From NCBI RefSeq assembly GCF_039851965.1, contig NZ_CP156674.1, positions 868,001 to 932,000 on the forward strand: 64,000 nt of DNA, written 5' to 3'. Positions within the stretch are counted from its first letter, which is position 1, and each line of letters starts with the position of its first letter. The position numbers were made by a program, and so were the translations under genes. The notes under the pieces are model-generated. The model was not told the DNA's origin and searched no databases. It was given only the letters and a program-made list of their open reading frames with translations. Positions 35,557 to 44,340 of the stretch are shown one piece after another. The stretch is from Pseudalkalibacillus hwajinpoensis (GTDB lineage: Bacteria; Bacillota; Bacilli; Bacillales; Guptibacillaceae).

Positions 35557-36424
35557 ATGAAGAATATTCGGATTTCACAAAACCGGGCACTGTTTTCTCG
35601 TAGAATTCCATGTTATCCGGATGATGGGCAATACGACTGTCTGAATGAAGCGAATCAATTTCACCCATCTCTTCTTTCGTTAACTCAAAATCAAACAAAT
35701 CGGCATTTTCCTTAATGCGTTCAGCACGCGATGATTTCACATTAAGAATGATATCATGTTGGAGACACCACCTTAGCACAACCTGCGCCGTTGTTTTCCC
35801 GTAGCATTCACTGATAGCCTGAATAATAGGTTCATTTAGTACCTGACCCCTTTTTAGTGGAGACCATGCTTCTACCTGAATCCCTTTAGACCGACAGTAG
35901 TCTCGGACCTCTCCCTGAATCAATTCAGGGTGAAATTCTATCTGGTTAATGACCGGCTTAACATTTGAAACTCTAGAAATCGCTTCGAGGTGATGTGGCT
36001 CGAAGTTACTTACACCAACGGCGCAAACTTTTCCTTCATGGTAAAGCTTCTCTAACGCCTGCCAGGTTTCAGTAAATAGGCCTGGTACCGGCCAGTGAAT
36101 TAAATACAGATCAAGATAATCAGTACCAAGACGCTCAAGCGATCGTTCAAACGCCGCAAGAGTGGCATTATATCCCTGCTCATCATTCCAGACTTTAGAC
36201 GTTATAAAAAGTTCTTCTCTTGGTATACCTGATTCTTTAATGGCACGGCCAACAGACTCCTCATTTCCATAATAAGAGGCCGTATCAATCCCTCGATATC
36301 CAGTTTGAAGAGCGACCTTAACAGCATTGATCGTCTCCTCTCCATCTCCAAGCTTGAAAACGCCAAAACCAAGATACGGCATTTTCACACCATTTGAAAG
36401 TGTTACTCGGTTATCTATCCCCAT
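35555..36424 (-). CDS. Aldo/keto reductase
   Basis: A 289-residue (alpha/beta)8 NADPH reductase. The catalytic set is Asp (GIDTASYYGNEESVG), Tyr in the same segment, Lys (FITSKVWNDEQ) and His (LYLIHWPVP). It is like YtbE/YvgN of B. subtilis, which reduce methylglyoxal and other aldehydes. Actual substrate unknown. Confidence 0.9.
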   Translation of the reverse strand: MGIDNRVTLSNGVKMPYLGFGVFKLGDGEETINAVKVALQTGYRGIDTASYYGNEESVGRAIKESGIPREELFITSKVWNDEQGYNATLAAFERSLERLGTDYLDLYLIHWPVPGLFTETWQALEKLYHEGKVCAVGVSNFEPHHLEAISRVSNVKPVINQIEFHPELIQGEVRDYCRSKGIQVEAWSPLKRGQVLNEPIIQAISECYGKTTAQVVLRWCLQHDIILNVKSSRAERIKENADLFDFELTKEEMGEIDSLHSDSRIAHHPDNMEFYEKTVPGFVKSEYSS

Positions 36425-36511
36425 GATCTTCTGCCTCCCTGTATCTATCTTTTACATTCGAAAATCCACCATCTCACTACCAATTTATTCTGATGTAAAC
36501 CTTCCCATTCA

Positions 36512-36790
36512 TCACACAAGCTTTCGATATTCCTCAATAAACAAAGTTGGATCTTTCTTAATAATAAAGGAAACCACACCGCTTTTCGTATGAAGATAAA
36601 GAAACCCATATAGAGCTGAAGTAAAACGATAAGAAACATCAAACACATCTTTAATCGCAAAATACTCCTGACCCACACTAATTCGATCCTCATATAACGT
36701 CAAAGCATGTTCCTGTTCAATTGTCTTCTGTTCATTTCGCTCAATCTTACGCACCACTTTCACAAATGGCTGAGAAAAAATAATATCCAT
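36512..36790 (-). CDS. Hypothetical protein, possible PH-like fold
   Basis: A 92-residue soluble protein with alternating strands and a final helix (DPTLFIEEYRKL), suggestive of a PH-like barrel; this is inference from pattern only. Its start at 36790 follows AAGGATAGTGATTTT. An upstream start at 36844 would run into repeat DNA. Confidence 0.55.
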   Translation of the reverse strand: MDIIFSQPFVKVVRKIERNEQKTIEQEHALTLYEDRISVGQEYFAIKDVFDVSYRFTSALYGFLYLHTKSGVVSFIIKKDPTLFIEEYRKLV

Positions 36791-36813
36791 AAAATCACTA
36801 TCCTTTTTATTAG

Positions 36814-37094
36814 AAAAGCGGAAGCGCCTAGTCAGCCCCGACAAGCGCTGGAGTCTTACGAAATGAACACGTTCTTTGTGTTCAAGTCGGAAGGCGAAGC
36901 GATCGAGGGGCTAGGCGCTGCAGCTAGATCATATAAAGCGGAAGTGGCCGATCAGACCCGTCAGGCACTGGAGCCCTCCAAATTGAACACGTTATTTGTG
37001 TTCTGAGTTGGAGGGTGAAGTGACAAAGGGTCTGGCCACTGCAGCTAGATCTGTAAAGTTGGAAGCGCCTGGTCAGCCCCCGACAAGCGCTGGA
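36814..37094. repeat. Tandem ~120-bp structured repeats (2.3 copies)
   Basis: Unit 1 is 36814-36935, unit 2 is 36936-37054 and a truncated unit 3 is 37055-37094. Each full unit opens with AAAGCGGAAG and closes with CTGCAGCTAGATC. The ends pair: AGCGCC/GGCGCT in unit 1 and AGTGGCC/GGCCACT in unit 2, so bases changed in matched pairs. An inner hairpin (GAACAC-GTTNTT-TGTGTTC) is kept in both. Unit 3 stops at the stop codon of the esterase gene. Such elements resemble intergenic palindromic repeats seen in many Bacillaceae genomes. Confidence 0.85.
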
Positions 37095-37095
37095 C

Positions 37096-38049
37096 CTATT
37101 TCACAAAAGTCTCCTCGTACAACGCTTTTCTAAGCACCTCACCCATTTCTTCAACTGCCGCATACGCTTCTGGTACTACACCAGTCATGCTTATAAATCC
37201 ATGTACCATTCTATCATAGCGCTTAACAGAAACCTTACCTCCCGCTTCCTTTATACGCTCTGCATAGGCTTCGCCTTCATCACGAAGTGGATCAAATTCT
37301 GCCGTAACCACATGGGCAGATGGTAAAACCCCTAAATTTTTAAAGTGAATCGGAGATAAGTACGGATTGAACTTATCGGTCTTTTCCTCTACATACTGCT
37401 CTTGAAACCACTTCATGTCAGCTGCCGTCAGAAAGAAGCCATCACCATTTTCCTTATAGGAAGGATAAGGTGTTGTACTATCGACAGTTGGGTAGATGAG
37501 AAGCTGATAGGCGATGGAAGGAGCGTCTTTTTCCTGAGCTCTAATCGCAATAACAGCTGCAAGATTTCCACCAGCGCTATCACCTCCAACGGCAATTCGA
37601 TCTTTCATTAAACCTAATTCATCAGCGTGCTCATACACCCAGGTTAGTGCTAAATAAGCATCATCCGTAGCTACAGGAAATTTGTGCTCGGGAGCCAGAC
37701 GGTAGTCGACTGATACGACAACACATTCTCCACGGTTTGAAAGGATTCTACAAAAGGCATCATGAGTGTCAAGGTTACCTAATACAAAGCCTCCACCGTG
37801 ATAAAAAACAAGCGCAGGTAAAACCTCAGCATCCGGAGCAAAGGCGGGGTAATAAGAGCGAAGGTTTATTCTCCCTGTATCAAGTTCGATTACTCGATCT
37901 ATAACACTTGCTACAGATTCTCTTTCACCAGCCATCATAGTAGAACCAGAATTGCACTGCTTTCGCGCATCATCAAGAGAAAGATTATATAGGGGTGGTT
38001 TAGCTTGTTGAGATCGCAAAAGCCATTGAATTGAATCAAATACAGGCAT
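37096..38049 (-). CDS. Alpha/beta hydrolase, hormone-sensitive lipase family
   Basis: A 317-residue esterase/lipase. Oxyanion motif HGGGF (~83), nucleophile GDSAGGN (~154), Asp in AEFDPLRDEG (~250) and His in RMVHGF (~280). It cleaves short-chain acyl esters; substrate unknown. Its stop codon directly abuts the truncated end of the tandem repeat. Confidence 0.9.
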   Translation of the reverse strand: MPVFDSIQWLLRSQQAKPPLYNLSLDDARKQCNSGSTMMAGERESVASVIDRVIELDTGRINLRSYYPAFAPDAEVLPALVFYHGGGFVLGNLDTHDAFCRILSNRGECVVVSVDYRLAPEHKFPVATDDAYLALTWVYEHADELGLMKDRIAVGGDSAGGNLAAVIAIRAQEKDAPSIAYQLLIYPTVDSTTPYPSYKENGDGFFLTAADMKWFQEQYVEEKTDKFNPYLSPIHFKNLGVLPSAHVVTAEFDPLRDEGEAYAERIKEAGGKVSVKRYDRMVHGFISMTGVVPEAYAAVEEMGEVLRKALYEETFVK

Positions 38050-38123
38050 AGTAAAACCTCCTACGTAGCTATTCTCTTCTAATTTCTACAACATGGTGCC
38101 ATGTCCCTTTTTATCAATGTATA

Positions 38124-38155
38124 GAAAAAGAGCAGACCTTAAGGGGTCCGCTCCT
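38124..38155 (-). terminator. Terminator after the DJ-1/PfpI gene
   Basis: GAGCGGACC pairs with GGTCTGCTC (one G-U pair), followed by TTTTTC on the minus strand. Confidence 0.75.
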
Positions 38156-38160
38156 CATTC

Positions 38161-38823
38161 CTACTTGCCTTCAATTGCTTCGATAATTTTATTTGCTGCA
38201 CTTTCACTTGATTGTGGATTTTGGCCAGTAATCAAATTACCGTCACGTACGGAATAAACTGACCAGTTTTCACCTAATTGGAAGTTTGCTCCTTTTTCGC
38301 GTAGCTTCGTTTCAAGCAAGAACGGCATTTGCTCTACAAGACCCATTTCACGCTCCTCAGAATCTGTAAAGGCACTGACTTTCTTACCTTTAACAAGAGG
38401 CGTACCATCTTTATATGTTACGTTCACAAGTCCAGCCGGACCGTGGCAGACAGACCCAATAATTTTATCAGCTTCTGCTTGCTCTTGAAGAATATGCTGA
38501 AGTACTTCACTATCAGGGAAGTCAAACATCGTACCATGACCACCTGGTAAGAAAACAACATCAAATTTGTTTGCATCTTCTTTCGTTACCTTCGTAGTGT
38601 TCTTAAGCTGATTTTGAGCTTCTTCCCACTCTTTAGGATTTTCTTCAGGAATACTATTTGGATCAAGTTCAACTTCTCCACCCTGGATTGAAGTGACTTT
38701 AATATCATAACCGTTGTCTTTGAAGACGTTATAAGGAACGGCGAACTCTTCAAGCCAGAGGCCTGTTTTATTTTCTGAATCAATTTCTGTATGATTTGTT
38801 ACTACCATTAATACTTTTGTCAA
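38161..38823 (-). CDS. DJ-1/PfpI-family protein (type 1 glutamine amidotransferase-like)
   Basis: A 220-residue protein. The nucleophile elbow is GSVCHGPAGL (Cys ~125) after FLPGGHGTMFDFP (~90). Hsp31-like members act on glyoxals or as stress chaperones. A GGGTAT at 38881-38886 on the minus strand looks like a sigma-B -10, but no good -35 stands in front, so general-stress control is only a possibility. Confidence 0.85.
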   Translation of the reverse strand: MTKVLMVVTNHTEIDSENKTGLWLEEFAVPYNVFKDNGYDIKVTSIQGGEVELDPNSIPEENPKEWEEAQNQLKNTTKVTKEDANKFDVVFLPGGHGTMFDFPDSEVLQHILQEQAEADKIIGSVCHGPAGLVNVTYKDGTPLVKGKKVSAFTDSEEREMGLVEQMPFLLETKLREKGANFQLGENWSVYSVRDGNLITGQNPQSSESAANKIIEAIEGK

Positions 38824-38931
38824 TGGATTCCTCTCCTTTATCTTCTAAGTAATATGGTCTCAGGTGACCGCTTTAGTACAATACCCGCTGTGGACAAAAG
38901 TATTCATAAAAGTTTAAGAGAAGTAATTCTT

Positions 38932-39195
38932 TCAATATAGCATTTTTGGAATGATGAAAAACAGATAAAATACATTGATGAACACGGAGAACATCACAAG
39001 AAGCGTCCGTCTCTTTTTGATTTGCAGGCTATATAATATCAACCAAACCATGAAGAGGCCGATTGGAACAAGTACATACATGGTTTGTTTCCCGAGCTTA
39101 AAGACGCCGATTAGCTCTAGGATCGAATATGGCACGATAATAATTCCGAGAATGACATTAACAATATGAATGATTTTTCTATCCAGTATTTTCAT
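38932..39195 (-). CDS. Small three-helix membrane protein, unknown
   Basis: An 87-residue hydrophobic protein with helices at about 8-30, 36-56 and 63-84, the last two split by KKRRT. Weakly spaced GAGGGGG site. No family recognised. Confidence 0.6.
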   Translation of the reverse strand: MKILDRKIIHIVNVILGIIIVPYSILELIGVFKLGKQTMYVLVPIGLFMVWLILYSLQIKKRRTLLVMFSVFINVFYLFFIIPKMLY

Positions 39196-39418
39196 AAATA
39201 GGAGCCCCCTCTCTCATGTAGCTCATATGCTATCTTTTATTTACCAACTCAAGTAATTGTGAGCCAATCTCCGACCAGGGAGATAAGTCCCCCAATCCGT
39301 TCCATTATTTGGACAAAATCTAATCTGATTGTAGGGAATCCTCTCGATCACGACGAATAGATTCGTTTCCTCCCGAATGGTTTCACGCATACCAACTACA
39401 GAATAGGGAGGAAAGAGA

Positions 39419-40219
39419 ATGATTCAACATATTAAATTGACAGTAGCGTTATTTGCTGCGGTGCTTATAGTGATCGCAACCCCATCACTTGCATCAGCAG
39501 AGCTCGGAGACCGTATGCTTCAAGAAGGAAGCACAGGCTCAGACGTAAGCGAATTACAAGATTACTTGATGACAAAGGGCGTTTTCCCTTATCATACGGC
39601 GACAGGTTATTATGGTCAGATTACGGAAGAAGCAGTGAAAGATTTTCAAGCCTCAAGAAATTTAAAGGTAGATGGCATCGCTGGTTCCGAAACGAAACAG
39701 GCGATTAAAGTACTAAGAAGAGGCGACATTGGTAAGCAGGTTATACATATTCAAAGTCAGTTAAAGCAAACAGGTCATTATAATTCATCCATGGATGGCA
39801 TTTATGGCTCAGGAACGATTAGCGCTGTTAAAAGCTTTCAAGAACAGCAAGGTCTATCAGTAGATGGAATTGCAGGACCTGGAACACGCAGGGCTCTTGA
39901 TCAAAATGCAAATAATGATTCTGCTGCAGGTAAAGAAATAACCGCCGAAAGTACAGCATATACGGCGGAATGTACCGGCTGTTCAGGTGTAACTAAAATG
40001 GGACTTAATGTAGCGAAATACTCAGACGCAAAGGTCATTGCTGTAGATCCTGAAGTTATTCCACTCGGCTCAATTGTTGAAGTAGAAGGATACGGAAAGG
40101 CAATTGCAGCTGATACTGGTGGCGACATTAAAGACAACCGAATTGATGTATTCATACCTAAACAGGATGATGCTTTACGCTGGGGACGAAAAGACGTAAA
40201 AGTGACCGTCATTGAATAA
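39419..40219 (+). CDS. Secreted peptidoglycan-binding protein with 3D domain
   Basis: A 266-residue exported protein: signal peptide (1-27, ending SLASA), two PG_binding_1 repeats (~40-95, ~100-155, each ending VDGIAG-type motifs) and a C-terminal 3D domain (IPLGSIVEVEGYG then AADTGGDIKDNRIDVF, ~210-250) with the three Asp residues seen in MltA-like muralytic enzymes (YocH/YuiC group). It probably cuts or remodels cell wall. Strong GGGAGG site. Confidence 0.9.
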   Translation: MIQHIKLTVALFAAVLIVIATPSLASAELGDRMLQEGSTGSDVSELQDYLMTKGVFPYHTATGYYGQITEEAVKDFQASRNLKVDGIAGSETKQAIKVLRRGDIGKQVIHIQSQLKQTGHYNSSMDGIYGSGTISAVKSFQEQQGLSVDGIAGPGTRRALDQNANNDSAAGKEITAESTAYTAECTGCSGVTKMGLNVAKYSDAKVIAVDPEVIPLGSIVEVEGYGKAIAADTGGDIKDNRIDVFIPKQDDALRWGRKDVKVTVIE

Positions 40220-40228
40220 GTTGATTAG

Positions 40229-40257
40229 AAAAAGCTCTCCGTTTGGAGAGCTTTTTT
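40229..40257. terminator. Bidirectional terminator
   Basis: The stem AAAAAGCTCTCC with its complement over GTTT is followed by TTTTTT; it serves the 3D-domain gene and the convergent AI-2E gene. Confidence 0.85.
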
Positions 40258-40259
40258 GG

Positions 40260-41366
40260 TTAGCTTCCATCATGCTTTCCACGCTGCTGTAACTTTACCA
40301 GACGATACGTATGTGTGAAAATTACTTTTAGGACAGCGTAGGTTGGGATCGCTAGAATAAGTCCAAGGAAACCTGCGAGACTACTCGCAACGAGGAGCAA
40401 AAGGATAATGGTTAGCGGGTGAATGTCTAGTCGTCTACCCATTACGAGTGGTGAAACAAGATTACTCTCAATTTGCTGAATCACAAGGACACCTAGCACT
40501 ACCCAGAGTGCTGTAAGAGGTGATTCAATGAGGCCAACAATGACGCCTGGAGCGGTACCGATAATCGGTCCGATAAAAGGGACAACGTTAAGGAACAGTG
40601 CGATGACGGCAAGAATTAGTGCATAATCTAAATCAATAATCACATACCAGATGTAGACGAACGTTCCGATAAACACACTGACAATAAGCTGTCCTTGAAT
40701 AAATCCACTAAGCGCATCATCCATATCTTCTAGAATCTTCGCGCCTTCTTTCCGGTGTTCTCGTGGCACAACGCGCAGTAATGATGGCATCAGCTTTTTT
40801 CCATCTTTCAACATGAAGAACAAAATAAAGGGAAGAAGTACAAGTCCGATAAGGACATTCGTCACAATGTTCAGGAATGAGAAAATATAGTCTCCAAATG
40901 ACGAGCTTACCTCCCCAATGGATCCAGAGATGCGATCAGTTAAACCCTGTATGTCAATCATTTCACTCTGTAGAATCCTTGCTATGTATGGATTGCTTTG
41001 CCAATCGTTAATAGCTGCCTGGAGATCTGATATGAGAGATGGAGCACCCTCTACAAGACTATTGAATTGATCCACAAGGACAGGTCCAATACTAATCACA
41101 AGACCAGTTACGCCACCAGCAAGGGCGAGGTAAACAATCAGGATTCCCAGAGGTCGTGGTATTTTCCACTTTTCTAAAAGGGCAATAACAGGCCTTAAAA
41201 TATAATAGAACACCCCTGCCGCGATAATAGGGAATGCAAGTGTCGACACTAATATCACGAGTGGACGAAATAGAAATTCAATTTTACTACCGACCCAGAC
41301 CACCGTGAAGATGAGGAGGAGCCAGATAAAAAAACGAAATAAGCGGGATTGTTGCAAAGATCTCAC
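40260..41366 (-). CDS. AI-2E family transporter (YdbI/YtvI type)
   Basis: A 368-residue protein with seven or eight membrane helices and the family core VPFIGPIIGTAPGVIVGL near 270. Despite the name, members include exporters and Na+/H+ antiporter-like proteins, so the substrate is open. Its GTG start overlaps the upstream kinase-like gene by 4 bases; a TTG at 41357, well spaced from AGGAAGTGA, may be the true start. Confidence 0.85.
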   Translation of the reverse strand: MRSLQQSRLFRFFIWLLLIFTVVWVGSKIEFLFRPLVILVSTLAFPIIAAGVFYYILRPVIALLEKWKIPRPLGILIVYLALAGGVTGLVISIGPVLVDQFNSLVEGAPSLISDLQAAINDWQSNPYIARILQSEMIDIQGLTDRISGSIGEVSSSFGDYIFSFLNIVTNVLIGLVLLPFILFFMLKDGKKLMPSLLRVVPREHRKEGAKILEDMDDALSGFIQGQLIVSVFIGTFVYIWYVIIDLDYALILAVIALFLNVVPFIGPIIGTAPGVIVGLIESPLTALWVVLGVLVIQQIESNLVSPLVMGRRLDIHPLTIILLLLVASSLAGFLGLILAIPTYAVLKVIFTHTYRLVKLQQRGKHDGS

Positions 41367-41989
41367 TTCCTATTTTTAATTTTGATCCATCTATTCCGAT
41401 ATAGCCAGATAATCGTTTCCATCACCCATTTCGGGTATTTCTTAGGAAAATAAGGCTTAAGATAATACTTGTAATAGGCGTACTTCAAATCTTCCCAATG
41501 TGTGCAAATCTTCGCTTGGCGAAAACGCACAACATCAATGACTCTAACTCCTCCATTATGGAGAAGCATCACATTCTGAAGATGTGTATCTGAAGGGTTC
41601 AGTCCTTTTCCCCTCGCATAGTTAAGAGCTTCGTCAACCAGCCTCAACATTTCTTCTGTTATTTTCACTCCGCTGACCAGGCAATCGTAGAAGGTGATCC
41701 CTTCAAGATACTCAAGAATCAAATACCCTTCTCCCTCTTCAAATAGCTGAGGATAATAAGCACTGTTATCAAGTTCCCTATAAATGGCCGCTTCCTGTTC
41801 TGCTAAATGCAAAAAGGCAGGAAAAAAAACCTTTAGTACTTTTTGTTCTCCAGGAAATTTAAATACCACTGCGCTTCTTCCTTTACCAACTTCAACCAGG
41901 TCATCAGGCTGATCAATAACGGTTGTTCCCTCAATGACGATTCTGTTAATTATCTCTGCAGTATAAAATGGAACCACCCTCTTCAACAA
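41363..41989 (-). CDS. Protein kinase-like protein (YrzF type)
   Basis: A 208-residue kinase-fold protein: glycine loop VGKGRSAVVFKF (~34), Lys in KVLKVFF (~52), hinge LILEYLEG (~92), catalytic loop NPSDTHLQNVM (~130) and metal Asp in VRVIDVVRF (~150). The HRD motif is replaced by NPSD, yet the Asp and Asn are kept. It resembles B. subtilis YrzF/YbdM. It overlaps the AI-2E gene by 4 bases, so the two are translationally coupled. The target is unknown. Confidence 0.75.
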   Translation of the reverse strand: MLKRVVPFYTAEIINRIVIEGTTVIDQPDDLVEVGKGRSAVVFKFPGEQKVLKVFFPAFLHLAEQEAAIYRELDNSAYYPQLFEEGEGYLILEYLEGITFYDCLVSGVKITEEMLRLVDEALNYARGKGLNPSDTHLQNVMLLHNGGVRVIDVVRFRQAKICTHWEDLKYAYYKYYLKPYFPKKYPKWVMETIIWLYRNRWIKIKNRK

Positions 41990-42062
41990 ACAATATATAC
42001 CTCTACGGTATCAGTTTGTCCTATTATATACTTTATCTTAAGTGATGTGGGAAACAACACGT

Positions 42063-42099
42063 GCTAAATAGACCAGCCCATGCTTGAGGAGCCGGTCTC
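42063..42099 (-). terminator. Terminator after nucleoside hydrolase gene
   Basis: AGACCGGC pairs with GCTGGTCT (one G-U pair) over a ~13-base loop, followed by ATTTAG. The T run is weak. Confidence 0.6.
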
Positions 42100-42164
42100 A
42101 TAAGATATTTAGTAGAGAACGACATGACTACTGTTACGAATCAGCATCCCTTAAGGTTTCAGAA

Positions 42165-43112
42165 TTAGAAGGGTTCACCAGTCATAATTCGCATGAAATT
42201 TCGATAGAAGGATAAATAATCGATCCCAATGGCAACAGAATGGACAGGCCTACCATTGAATGTCTCATGCTCGAAGGTTTTTCTGAAATCTCCAATACTT
42301 AATCCTCTTGCTTCTCCAGTTATTTCAACGGCCACCGGCGTTGGATAAAAGGCACAGATTCCCTCGTCTACGAGACCCATTAATGTTAAAGCATCGTGAA
42401 CGGGGCTACCTTCGATGTCGGGAACCTTTTTCTTATAAAATTCTTCATAATAATAATCCAACAACGGCTTAAGAAGATTGGTTCTCCCCTTCGAGTGAAT
42501 GTAATTAACCATTCCTGGTGTCACGATGGCGTTCTGTGTAACATTCAATGGAAAAAGGAAAACATGTTCAGCGTATTTCATTACGATATTTGCAGCCTCG
42601 GGGTCCGCATAGAAATTCGCTTCAGCAATCGGCGTTACATTTCCTGGTACATTGAAAGCTCCCCCCATAATATAAAAGCTTTTGATCGATTTCATTGTAT
42701 CCGGATAAAGAAGAAATAGTGTAGCAAGAGACGTCATCCTTCCAACATTGACAATAACGAGTTCACCTTCGTACTGCTCAATTAATTTGATCACCTCAAA
42801 GAAGTTCTCCAGTGGCTCAGAAGTAGCTGGAGGTGGTTTTATTGGTCCAAGACCATGGGGACCGTGTACATCCGGATAAAAGATTGGCACCTCTCCTGTC
42901 ATTGGTTTCTCAGCACCTCCGATGACCGGGATGTCTACTCTCCCTGCTTCCTTTAGCAAATACCGTACATTTTCCGTCGTTTGTTTTTTAGATACATTTC
43001 CATAGCTTGCTACGATGCCAATGACATCAACTTCCTCGGAAAAACTAGCGTAAAGGAGTGCCACTGTATCATCGATGCCAACATCTCCGAAAAAAAGTGC
43101 TTTTTGCGCCAA
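42165..43112 (-). CDS. Inosine-uridine type nucleoside hydrolase
   Basis: A ~315-residue IUNH-fold hydrolase that splits the N-glycosidic bond of nucleosides. Visible: FFGDVGIDDTVALLYA, where the usual DTDPGIDD has lost its first Asp, as in other Bacillus members; PHGLGP; FYIMGGAFNVPGNVTPIAE with Asn/Glu; and VHDALTL with the catalytic His/Asp pair. The TTG at 43112, 7 bases past AGGGAGTGA, is preferred to upstream starts that add sequence foreign to the family. Confidence 0.85.
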   Translation of the reverse strand: MAQKALFFGDVGIDDTVALLYASFSEEVDVIGIVASYGNVSKKQTTENVRYLLKEAGRVDIPVIGGAEKPMTGEVPIFYPDVHGPHGLGPIKPPPATSEPLENFFEVIKLIEQYEGELVIVNVGRMTSLATLFLLYPDTMKSIKSFYIMGGAFNVPGNVTPIAEANFYADPEAANIVMKYAEHVFLFPLNVTQNAIVTPGMVNYIHSKGRTNLLKPLLDYYYEEFYKKKVPDIEGSPVHDALTLMGLVDEGICAFYPTPVAVEITGEARGLSIGDFRKTFEHETFNGRPVHSVAIGIDYLSFYRNFMRIMTGEPF

Positions 43113-43184
43113 TGCTGTCACTCCCTGTTTCACTTTTACGATCAACATATTCAACAAACACCATTTTAAGAAGCTTCAGAATAA

Positions 43185-43223
43185 GAAGGCTTTCCCTTTA
43201 TCAGTAAAGGAAAAGCCTTTTCA
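43185..43223 (-). terminator. Terminator after the ChrA pair
   Basis: AAGGCTTTTCCTTTA faces TAAAGGGAAAGCCTT with one G-T mismatch, just past the stop at 43225. Confidence 0.75.
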
Positions 43224-43224
43224 A

Positions 43225-43755
43225 TTAACCGAGGAACATCGCTCCATAACCAAGAGCACCTATGATTACAAAAGCTGGGTGGACTTTCCACTTTTCAAGT
43301 AAAAGGAGACTAACTCCAACCAGAAATGCGGTTTGTAGCCAACCTGCTCCTTCATAGGACGTTTGAAAGAACTGGTAAGCCATTACACCGAGAAGGACGG
43401 CGATCGTTGGACGAATCAGCAATGTCATCCGTTTAACCTTTGGTGAGTCTTTGAATTTATAAAGAATGCTAAGCAGTACAATCATCAGAATGAGGGAAGG
43501 TGCAACAGTTGCAAATACCCCAACAATCGCCCCGATTACACCCCCCTGATGAAATCCAATATACCCTGCCATCTTCGTTGCTATTGGACCAGGCAACGCA
43601 TTTCCGAGTGCTAGAACTTCACTAAATTCCTGAATTGACAGCCACTCATAGCGATCGACAACCTCATTTTCAACAAGGGGGATAGAAGCAGGGCCACCGC
43701 CATAACCAACAATGCCAGGAATAAAAAAGGCGAGAAAGATCTTCCAATAGATCAC
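43225..43755 (-). CDS. Short-chain chromate transporter-family protein, second half (YwrA type)
   Basis: A 176-residue ChrA-family protein starting IYWKIFLAFFIPGIVGYGGGP, with five or six helices and LGNALPGPIATKMAGYIG. It is the partner of the next gene upstream; short ChrA proteins work in pairs. Chromate export is the family activity. Overlaps its partner by 4 bases. Confidence 0.88.
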   Translation of the reverse strand: MIYWKIFLAFFIPGIVGYGGGPASIPLVENEVVDRYEWLSIQEFSEVLALGNALPGPIATKMAGYIGFHQGGVIGAIVGVFATVAPSLILMIVLLSILYKFKDSPKVKRMTLLIRPTIAVLLGVMAYQFFQTSYEGAGWLQTAFLVGVSLLLLEKWKVHPAFVIIGALGYGAMFLG

Positions 43756-44315
43756 CCAACTTCCCCCTTTCGATCATCATTACCACGATCCTTTTTCAAA
43801 AGTGAATAGACAAGTATAACGGCAATCAAAATACCAGGATGAATCCCTGCTACTTCTATAAGAAGGAGACTTCCAACAAATAATAGACCACTCATTACCC
43901 AGCCAAGACCACCGGTAGCCTTCTTAAAGAACTGCCACGTTAGGACGGCTAGCATCACACCAACGACAGGGACAACAGCCTTCGTCATGCCCTGCACCCA
44001 TGGCTGATCTTTAAACGAGCTGAGAAACGTTAGTAGCATGATCATGAGAACAATCGTCGGTAGAATCGTCGCCATTACGCCATTGATCATGCCAACAACA
44101 CCGCCAACACGGTAGCCAATGTATCCTGCCATTTTTGTTGAAATCGGACCGGGCAATGTATTACCAAGGGCAAGGACATCACCAAACTCATCCTCACTCA
44201 GCCAGTGATAACGTTCAACAACTTCTTTATACACTAGAGGGATAGAAGACGGTCCCCCACCATAACCAAGCATTCCCACTTTTAAAAAAGCCAGAAATAG
44301 ATGCCACTGTTTCAT
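43752..44315 (-). CDS. Short-chain chromate transporter-family protein, first half (YwrB type)
   Basis: A 187-residue ChrA-family protein with GGGPSSIPLVYKEVVERY and LGNTLPGPISTKMAGYIG. The two halves are clearly related, as in other short-chain ChrA pairs in which topologies are opposite. In B. subtilis the ywrAB pair lies near ywrD, as here. Confidence 0.88.
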   Translation of the reverse strand: MKQWHLFLAFLKVGMLGYGGGPSSIPLVYKEVVERYHWLSEDEFGDVLALGNTLPGPISTKMAGYIGYRVGGVVGMINGVMATILPTIVLMIMLLTFLSSFKDQPWVQGMTKAVVPVVGVMLAVLTWQFFKKATGGLGWVMSGLLFVGSLLLIEVAGIHPGILIAVILVYSLLKKDRGNDDRKGEVG

Positions 44316-44340
44316 TTCATCAAACCCTTTGCATCAGGAT

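Noticed and set aside
36814..37094. CRISPR array
   Set aside because: Units are ~120 bp, contiguous without spacers, only 2.3 copies, and no cas genes are present.
38881..38886. Sigma-B promoter before the DJ-1/PfpI gene
   Set aside because: GGGTAT is present but no GTTT-type -35 lies 12-15 bases upstream.
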